Positions 26,898 through 32,456 of a stretch of DNA of 32,456 nucleotides are shown here, piece after piece. Made by a program: the position numbers and the translations under genes. Under the pieces are notes generated by a model, which was given only the letters and a program-made list of their open reading frames with translations, had not been told where the DNA came from and did no database searches. Location of the stretch: the NCBI GenBank assembly GCA_029547045.1, contig JAKPQL010000053.1:1-32456 (forward strand), in the 5' to 3' direction. The stretch's first letter is position 1; every line of letters starts with the position of its first letter. This DNA comes from Deltaproteobacteria bacterium. GTDB taxonomy: Bacteria > Desulfobacterota > Desulfomonilia > UBA1062.

Positions 26898-28970
26898 TTG
26901 GAGAGACAACGGCGTCACCAATTGATCAGTCATAGGGAAAAGGGCTCTTCTTCCCAGATCGCTGAACGATCCGGCATCCTCCCATTATACGGGGTGCTCA
27001 TCGCCATACTGATTCCTCATCTCTGGCTGTTCTACCACGTGCCCATCCTGCAGATCATGGGTTTTTTCACCGGCGTTGTGTTCTTTCTCTATCTCCCGGG
27101 ATATTTCCTGACTGACATCCTGAGATGGGAAGACAACCCGCTTTCCAGGACTATCATTTCGCTCCTTGCCGGCGTGGCGATCACACCGATTGCGTATTAT
27201 TGTGCCGGCATTCTTGGTCAGCACTGGCTCTTCATCGTCTTCACGGCCGGGATCTCATCCTATTCCATCTACATGCACCTCAACTCACAGGGCCGCGCTC
27301 ACCTGCTCCGTCCCCCCATGGGGTGGTGGAAAATGCTGCCGGTTCTGGCAGTGCTGCTCGGCCTGCTGCACTTCAGCCATTTCTCCGATCTCACCATCCT
27401 GCCCACAGGGGGGTTCAAACTCCGCACAACAGATTTCACCGAGTCCATCTTTCACCAGGGGATCATCAACGTGGTGGAAAAAGTGGTCCCCCCATTTTAT
27501 CCCTATGCGAGCGGGTACAGCCTATCTGATTACCACATAGACATGCATGTCCTCGCTGCGGTGTTCTGCAGGTATCTGTGGATCGACTCTTCAATCATGA
27601 CCTACTATTTCCTGCCACTGCTCCTCTTCGGGCTCATAATCGCCGTACCCGCGGTATTCTTCTACTCGCTCCATGCAGATCTGAACCTGAGTCTCCTTCT
27701 CGGACTTCTCATGTTCAGCGCCGACCTCTCCTTCATCCCGGGAATACTGCTCCATGGACAGGAAACTATCCCCTGGACCATCATCTTCTGCTCCACCATC
27801 TGGAGCCTGTTCACCCTGAACGGAATCATGGTCGCCATCCCACTGTTCTTCGGTGGGGCCTTGTCCCTGCAGAAGTATTACTCCTCAGGGAACGTCAGGT
27901 ATCTCGTCTTCTTTTCCCTCTTTGCCCTGGCCTCTTACCGGGTCAAGAGTTCCATGGGGTTCCAGATGCTCGCCGTGGCCCTGCTCGCCCTGCCGTTCAT
28001 CGAATGGAAGTCCCGGAACAGGCTGTGGATACAACCCCTGCTCTTCATCGCGGCAACAGCATGTATCATAGTGGCGGACCTGCATATGAAATCCCTTTCC
28101 CCCGGAAGCAACTGGTCGGTGCTGTGGAGCCCGCTGAACGGCATCAGGCAGACTGCTGAATATTTCAACCTACAGAGCTGGCTCAATGCCATACAAGCTC
28201 CCCTCGAGCATCCATTCACCCTGACCTCTGCCGTCATCCTTTCCTTCATAGGCCTCATGGGGTTGCGCCTGATCTGCGTGAAATATCTCGCGGACTATGT
28301 CAGGAACAGGCCCATGGAGCCCGTCATCCCGTTTCTCCTGATCTTCATATTCAGCGGTATCGGCCTCTCCGAGTGTATCTATCTGGGGGGGCGATATGAC
28401 GAGATAAACAACGGCGTATGGTTCAAGGTCCAGTCGATCTTCGCTGCCACATACTTTATCCCGGCCTACATCTCCTCCATGCGTGATCGATACCGAACAT
28501 GGGCGGTCATCCTTCTGGTGGTGGTCCTGTCCTACCCCACAACCCTGAATTTCCTCAGGCTGCGGAACATCAGTCCGACATGCGAAATCACCCGGAACCA
28601 GCTCGAGGCATCACGTTTCATACAGTCCAACCTGCCCACGAATGCCGTCATCATAGAGAAACCCAGTCACACTGCGCCTTCAATCTCATCGCACTTCGGG
28701 GGAAGGGCCTCTGTACTTGCCCCTTTCATGTCCTTCGCACGCTCCAGGATGAGCAGTGAGGACATCGCCTCGAGACAGCATGCCCTGAAAAGCTTCTTCG
28801 GCAACAGCACCGACGAAGGGCGGCTGGCTGTTCTCAGAAAATACCAGGTGACGCACCTCGTTCTGCCGTCCCGTCTCGACCGGTATGTTTCCCAGTGCAA
28901 GTGGGCCAGGAGAATCTATTACAATGCGGAGATCTCCATCTACGAGACCATCCTCGTCCCACAGAGGTGA
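26898..28970 (+). CDS. Large polytopic membrane protein, GT-C glycosyltransferase-like
   Basis: 690 residues starting at TTG, chosen because AAAGGA lies 7 bases upstream; no ATG gives a comparable start. About 12-13 hydrophobic helices alternate with short loops over residues 30-550, followed by a soluble C-terminal domain of about 140 residues. A first large extracytoplasmic loop has acidic residues in KLRTTDFTESIFHQG and the segment YPYASGYSLSDYHIDMHVLA, as in lipid-linked-sugar-using GT-C enzymes. I do not recognise the exact family, so transferase activity is inference. A/T-richer codons than the ATPase region. It follows the methyltransferase by 248 bases with no recognisable gene between. 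Confidence 0.8.
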   Translation: MERQRRHQLISHREKGSSSQIAERSGILPLYGVLIAILIPHLWLFYHVPILQIMGFFTGVVFFLYLPGYFLTDILRWEDNPLSRTIISLLAGVAITPIAYYCAGILGQHWLFIVFTAGISSYSIYMHLNSQGRAHLLRPPMGWWKMLPVLAVLLGLLHFSHFSDLTILPTGGFKLRTTDFTESIFHQGIINVVEKVVPPFYPYASGYSLSDYHIDMHVLAAVFCRYLWIDSSIMTYYFLPLLLFGLIIAVPAVFFYSLHADLNLSLLLGLLMFSADLSFIPGILLHGQETIPWTIIFCSTIWSLFTLNGIMVAIPLFFGGALSLQKYYSSGNVRYLVFFSLFALASYRVKSSMGFQMLAVALLALPFIEWKSRNRLWIQPLLFIAATACIIVADLHMKSLSPGSNWSVLWSPLNGIRQTAEYFNLQSWLNAIQAPLEHPFTLTSAVILSFIGLMGLRLICVKYLADYVRNRPMEPVIPFLLIFIFSGIGLSECIYLGGRYDEINNGVWFKVQSIFAATYFIPAYISSMRDRYRTWAVILLVVVLSYPTTLNFLRLRNISPTCEITRNQLEASRFIQSNLPTNAVIIEKPSHTAPSISSHFGGRASVLAPFMSFARSRMSSEDIASRQHALKSFFGNSTDEGRLAVLRKYQVTHLVLPSRLDRYVSQCKWARRIYYNAEISIYETILVPQR

Positions 28971-29088
28971 TTCCTGCTCTGCATATCCTCGCCGTGTGGC
29001 CTAATCGGCCTCTGCACGAGTGATCAACACCCGTACCGCCCACATCACACAGAGAACACAAAGGTTTCTATTGCACCCTGAAGAGAGA

Positions 29089-29118
29089 TTGACAATGCAG
29101 CTGCAGTCATCGCATAAG
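29089..29118 (+). promoter_or_regulatory. Putative promoter upstream of the LPG-synthase-like gene
   Basis: A perfect TTGACA (29089-29094), an 18-base spacer and CATAAG (29113-29118). The 17-base palindrome at 29150-29166 lies about 25 bases past the expected start, where a bound protein could block elongation or control initiation. Confidence 0.42.
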
Positions 29119-29149
29119 CACTGTACAAAGATGATCAGAAGACACATGA

Positions 29150-29166
29150 ATATGTATCATACATAT
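29150..29166. repeat. Perfect palindrome ATATGTATCATACATAT (copy 2 of element)
   Basis: Eight-base arms ATATGTAT and ATACATAT around a central C. It is 92 bases before the start of the LPG-synthase-like gene. Its first 13 bases repeat those at 25794. A regulator binding site is the simplest reading. Confidence 0.55.
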
Positions 29167-29257
29167 ACCCTGCCCGGCGACAGTGCTCAGGGCGAAGCCA
29201 TGATGCTGGGCTGTGGCCATCGGCACTGGGCCACGGATTGACAATCAGCAGGCCGCC

Positions 29258-30346
29258 ATGCTGAGAAACCGTAAACTCATCCTGTCATTGGTGATAGGGC
29301 TCCTCTTTTCCGGTGCGGCCATAGGCCTGTCCTTCAGGAATGTGCCCTTTTCCGAGGTCTGGTCATATGTTCGGTGCATCAACCCCTGGCACATCGTCCT
29401 GTCCGTGGCCCTCAGCCTGTCCACCTTTCTGGTGCGTGCCGTCAGATGGCGGACTATCCTTGCCCCGGTAAAAAGGATCGGTACCTCGCATGCATTCCAT
29501 CCCCTGGTCATCGCCTTTGCCATCAACTGCATCCTTCCAGGAAGGATGGGTGAGCTGGCCAGGCCCGCAATCCTGTACAAGCGGGATCATGTTGAATTCT
29601 CCAAGGTCCTGTCTACGGTTGTGGTGGAGAGAATCTTCGACATCTTCACACTGCTGGTGCTCTTCGTTTCCGTGTTGGGCATGGTTGAGATGAGCCCTTC
29701 CGTGAGCCTCACCTTCAACGGGTATGACATCAACAGGGATACTCTCTTTGCCATCAGGACAAAGACCCTCTTGGCCGGTTGTGTTCTCCTGGGATCCATC
29801 GTCATGCTCATGGTGCCCGTCACCCGTTCCCTCATTGCCAGGTTCATCTCCTGGCTCCCCCATGTGCTCGTCTTCACCACGGCTCATTATCGGCAACGCC
29901 TCTCCCAGTTATTCCACGATCGATCCCACGCCATTCTCGACAACATAGCCCTGGGATTCCAGGTTCTGAAGAGCCCTGCCACCATCGCCACCTGCATCCT
30001 GCTCTCTGCCGCCATATGGGTCATCACCTTCTGTTCCTTCTACGTCATTGTCCTGGGGAGCGAAGGGGTCTCCATAGACTTCATACAGGCATCAGCGGTG
30101 GTCATTTTCATCTGTTTCTTCATCATGCTCCCTTCAGTGCCCGGATACTGGGGGATCTGGGAGATCGGGGGGATATACGGGCTCATGCTCTTCGGGGTCC
30201 CAAAAGTGGAGGCTGCCGGCATAACCCTGACATACCATGTCTTTCAGGTCGTGCCGCTGATCCTGATGGGCCTGTTCTCTGCATGGTTCATCGGGGTGAA
30301 CATCGTGCAGACTGGCCTGCACTCAAGAGACGAGATCCCTCGCTAG
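29258..30346 (+). CDS. LPG-synthase-TM / UPF0104 family membrane protein
   Basis: 362 residues with about eight membrane helices. Family hallmarks are RAVRWRTILAP after helix 2, AFAINCILPGRMGELARPAI, VVVERIFDIFTLL, and near the end LPSVPGYWGIWEIGGIYGL. The family covers the flippase-like part of lysylphosphatidylglycerol synthase and many stand-alone proteins next to glycosyltransferases, thought to move or bind lipid-linked substrates. No aminoacyl-transfer domain is attached. The ATG at 29258 has only a weak ribosome site; an in-frame GTG at 29213 is an alternative. Convergent with the GT2 gene, 91 bases apart. Confidence 0.88.
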   Translation: MLRNRKLILSLVIGLLFSGAAIGLSFRNVPFSEVWSYVRCINPWHIVLSVALSLSTFLVRAVRWRTILAPVKRIGTSHAFHPLVIAFAINCILPGRMGELARPAILYKRDHVEFSKVLSTVVVERIFDIFTLLVLFVSVLGMVEMSPSVSLTFNGYDINRDTLFAIRTKTLLAGCVLLGSIVMLMVPVTRSLIARFISWLPHVLVFTTAHYRQRLSQLFHDRSHAILDNIALGFQVLKSPATIATCILLSAAIWVITFCSFYVIVLGSEGVSIDFIQASAVVIFICFFIMLPSVPGYWGIWEIGGIYGLMLFGVPKVEAAGITLTYHVFQVVPLILMGLFSAWFIGVNIVQTGLHSRDEIPR

Positions 30347-30437
30347 AGACGCCCTGTGCATGAACATCCGCAGGTCGTGTCTGAATACCTGATGCATGAC
30401 AACCTCTGGTTTCGTTCAAGCCCGACGAAGGCTGATG

Positions 30438-31181
30438 TCATTGGAACAACTCGCACCTCGCTATCTTCATCTTTGCGAGTCTGAACCTGAGGGCTGTATA
30501 CAGGCACCCGAATCCATAGCGAACACTTCGACCGAAGTTGATGGACGAGGCCTCCTCGGTGTAGCTCGTCGGGCAGGATACCTCGGCGATGGTATAGCCA
30601 TGCCACAGGATCTGGGCCAGCATCTGGTTGTCGAAGACGAAATCGTCAGAGTTCCTGTGATAGGAGATGGCCTGCAGGAGCTGCCGGGAAAAGGCTCGAT
30701 ACCCGGTGTGGTATTCCGAAAGCTTCGCATCCATGAGGATGTTTTCTGCAAGGGTGAGAAAACGGTTCGAGACATACCTCCACAGGGGCATTCCCCCCTT
30801 GAGTGCATACCCGCCAAGGATTCGCGACCCGAGCACGCAGTGATAGAGCCCGCTGCCGATCATGGAGACCATGGCCGGGATGAGTCTCGGGGTATACTGG
30901 TAATCGGGGTGTACCATGATGACGATGTCCCCCCCATGCTGGATCGCAAGATCATAACATGACTTCTGATTCCCACCGTAGCCCTTGTTCCGCTCATGCT
31001 GCTGCACCACGGCGCCAGGCAGTGTCCTGGCAATCTCGACAGTGCGGTCCCTGCTGCTGTCATCCACCACGATCACCAGATCCACCACGCCCTGCTCCAT
31101 CACTTCGTCATAGGTCTTCCGCAGGGTCTGCTCCGCCTGGTACGCAGGCATGACGACCACCACCTTCTGCTCCTTGAACAC
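30438..31181 (-). CDS. Family 2 glycosyltransferase
   Basis: 247 residues. GT-A fold with VVVVMPAYQAEQTLRKTYDE, the nucleotide-sugar motifs VVDDSSRDRT and VHPDYQYTP, and the acceptor region EYHTGYRAFSRQLLQ. It resembles dolichol/polyprenyl-phosphate sugar transferases without the C-terminal membrane helices, so it probably makes a lipid-linked sugar or extends a glycan at the membrane face. It starts at GTG 31181, preceded by a run of seven G. Such enzymes often donate polyprenyl-phosphate sugars to GT-C enzymes, which fits the large membrane protein nearby; that link is inference. Confidence 0.92.
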   Translation of the reverse strand: MFKEQKVVVVMPAYQAEQTLRKTYDEVMEQGVVDLVIVVDDSSRDRTVEIARTLPGAVVQQHERNKGYGGNQKSCYDLAIQHGGDIVIMVHPDYQYTPRLIPAMVSMIGSGLYHCVLGSRILGGYALKGGMPLWRYVSNRFLTLAENILMDAKLSEYHTGYRAFSRQLLQAISYHRNSDDFVFDNQMLAQILWHGYTIAEVSCPTSYTEEASSINFGRSVRYGFGCLYTALRFRLAKMKIARCELFQ

Positions 31182-31214
31182 CGCACCCCCCCTTAGATGT
31201 GCTCTGGCATCTTT

Positions 31215-31243
31215 CCTATAGCTGATATGTCCCGCTTTTGAAA
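31215..31243 (-). promoter_or_regulatory. Putative promoter of the GT2 gene
   Basis: Reading leftward, TTTCAA (31243-31238), a 17-base spacer and TATAGG (31220-31215), about 35 bases before the GTG start. Half-matching -35, fair -10. Confidence 0.33.
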
Positions 31244-31267
31244 ACAGAATCCATATGGACGGTCATG

Positions 31268-31305
31268 AAAAAAAGGCCCTCCGCAGGGTGACTGCGGAGG
31301 GCCTT
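31268..31305 (-). terminator. Strong intrinsic terminator of the exported-protein gene
   Basis: A 13-base-pair stem, AAGGCCCTCCGCA (31273-31285) with TGCGGAGGGCCTT (31293-31305), a 7-base loop, and on the minus strand a following run of seven T. It is about 20 bases after the stop codon at 31324. Confidence 0.95.
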
Positions 31306-31323
31306 CGGTAGCTTTAAGCGGTA

Positions 31324-32358
31324 TCAGTGTGCCCAGACGTCAATCCAGCTGCCACCGAGCACCTCGAGATCAAACTGCGAGATGAAGATGTCCCCGAGTT
31401 GCCTGGCAGTTGGTCCGTCCAGGGTCCTCAAACGGGAGAGCCTCACCTCGGAAGTGATGGGGCCATTTACGGTAAACCTGAAGTTGTTGCCTGCATTTTC
31501 ACCAATAGTGATGTGAACAACGCCGTTGCCGGCCTGGCCGTTATAGTACTGGGTGGTCATGGCGTATTTGCCGTTGCTGATGGTGGAGACATCGATGCTC
31601 ACGGACCCGTTCACAATGATCGTGCCAGCGATGTCGAAATTGTACAGACCCACGTACGCCCCGATGGGGTCCACTGTCTGTGCGATCCAGCCGTTGGACT
31701 GCGTAGCCTGGGCAAGGGTCAGACCGTCGGTATCACCCCAGGATATGGTCGAGCATATGAACTTGTCGACGGTGACGTCAAAGTACATGGTGATGCCGCT
31801 GGAGCCCTGATTGTTCGATTTATAGATGTCCACAAAGCTGAGCGGATTGATGTAGACCTCCATGTTGCCCAGGTATATCTCGCCGAGTCTCTGGCCCAGA
31901 GTGGCGCCTGAGGTGCCAAGCTCAACCATGAAGTTCACCGAGTCCATCATGATCTCGAGGGACCCAAGCCCGAATCGTACAAAGGTGACGCCTGTGCCAT
32001 GGAGGTTGCTCGTGGCCACATCGATGGTAATGGGTTTCAGATCTGTAAATTCATAGTATCCATTGTAGCTGTCCCACTCCCGTGCCCGGACTGAAAGGTT
32101 CCGTATGTTAAAGTTCCGCACCCCGATATATCCCCCCGAATCGGGAGTGGCCGTGGCATAGGGGTAGTCAAGGCCGGTGGAGTCGCCCCAGGCCATAGTA
32201 CCGATGGAAACGTTCATGACCAGGTCGGCATTGATGTTCACACCTGCCTGGCCTGTCACGCCAGAGAGTTCTGCATCCGAAACCGGGGCCATGGCCCATG
32301 CCATGAACGGGCAAGAAATTAGAAGCAGCAAACACAGCACTCTCTTCGTTATCTGCAC
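31324..32358 (-). CDS. Exported two-repeat protein (DUF6160/FilF-like surface protein)
   Basis: 344 residues. The signal peptide MQITKRVLCLLLLISCPFMA ends near AWA. The mature start has DAELSGVTGQAGVNINADL, a motif I associate with DUF6160-type putative pilus or outer-surface proteins. Two diverged repeats follow (about 47-180 and 192-343). Each has W-G-D (57-59 and 207-209), GYIGVRNFNI versus AYVGLYNFDI, ITIDV versus VSIDV, and LGEIYLGNMEVYI versus LGDIFISQFDLEV. The sequence is beta-rich with few charges, like secreted fibres or adhesins. GTG start with GGAGG four bases upstream. Transcription is probably sigma-54 dependent. Confidence 0.83.
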   Translation of the reverse strand: MQITKRVLCLLLLISCPFMAWAMAPVSDAELSGVTGQAGVNINADLVMNVSIGTMAWGDSTGLDYPYATATPDSGGYIGVRNFNIRNLSVRAREWDSYNGYYEFTDLKPITIDVATSNLHGTGVTFVRFGLGSLEIMMDSVNFMVELGTSGATLGQRLGEIYLGNMEVYINPLSFVDIYKSNNQGSSGITMYFDVTVDKFICSTISWGDTDGLTLAQATQSNGWIAQTVDPIGAYVGLYNFDIAGTIIVNGSVSIDVSTISNGKYAMTTQYYNGQAGNGVVHITIGENAGNNFRFTVNGPITSEVRLSRLRTLDGPTARQLGDIFISQFDLEVLGGSWIDVWAH

Positions 32359-32393
32359 ATAACCTCCAACACACAGAAAGATTGTAAATAAAA

Positions 32394-32409
32394 AGCAAGT
32401 TCCGGGCCA
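32394..32409 (-). promoter_or_regulatory. Sigma-54 promoter of the exported-protein gene
   Basis: Reading leftward, TGGCCCG (32409-32403), GAAC, TTGCT (32398-32394). This fits TGGCACG-N4-TTGCT at all but one position, with the required 12 bases between the GG and GC. The start site would be near 32384, about 25 bases before the GTG. Confidence 0.82.
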
Positions 32410-32456
32410 GAAAGAGCGGTGGTGTCAAGAATGTTTCGCACTTTTGATCCAGGTCT

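Noticed and set aside
29020-29241. A 73-codon plus-strand frame before the LPG-synthase-like gene
   Set aside because: No ribosome site, spans the promoter-like boxes and the palindrome, and the product has no recognisable features.

Overview
This is a high-GC, gene-dense bacterial chromosomal window. It is most consistent with an anaerobic or microaerophilic Gram-negative bacterium of the former Deltaproteobacteria (Desulfobacterota-like). The hints are a flagellar motor pair, a SPOR/NlpC lipoprotein, bacteriohemerythrin, a molybdopterin oxidoreductase, a sigma-54 promoter and an N-type ATPase operon. The taxonomic guess is inference from gene content. I saw no rRNA, tRNA, CRISPR array or insertion sequence.

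Layout. 1-1778 (minus): a truncated, unrecognised protein with zinc-ribbon-like Cys clusters and TVIM/TMVM tail motifs. 2019-7033 (plus): an amidohydrolase lacking a usual metal-ligand Asp, a TolB-like beta-propeller protein, a clostripain-type lipoprotein protease and a small ABM-fold protein. 7158-8854: motA-motB, then htpX facing them. 9967-12448: Cys-rich DUF3795 protein, an acetyltransferase pseudogene with an internal deletion, a half-size TauE-like transporter, a PAS-GGDEF diguanylate cyclase and a DUF1284 protein. 12535-16475: a FadR-type regulator, Zn-alcohol dehydrogenase and molybdopterin oxidoreductase, overlapping or tightly spaced, that look like a substrate-inducible oxidation operon. 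16691-17095: a small unknown protein.

17159-23920 (minus): a complete nine-gene rotary ATPase operon in the order atpD-C-Q-R-B-E-F-A-G, which is the N-ATPase layout. It has AtpQ and AtpR, no separate delta gene, a long b subunit with a delta-like tail, and a c subunit with two membrane glutamates and an ES..IY site. N-ATPases are usually a second, laterally transferred ATPase beside the housekeeping F-ATPase. It is preceded by an NlpC/P60 lipoprotein gene.

25159-31181: bacteriohemerythrin, then a visibly more AT-rich block with a methyltransferase, a large polytopic GT-C-like membrane protein, an LPG-synthase-like flippase-type protein and a GT2 glycosyltransferase. It resembles a small surface-glycan or glycolipid module, possibly acquired. 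A shared ATATGTATCATAC element lies upstream of two of these genes. 31324-32358 (minus): an exported protein made of two diverged repeats, with a near-consensus sigma-54 promoter and a strong intrinsic terminator.
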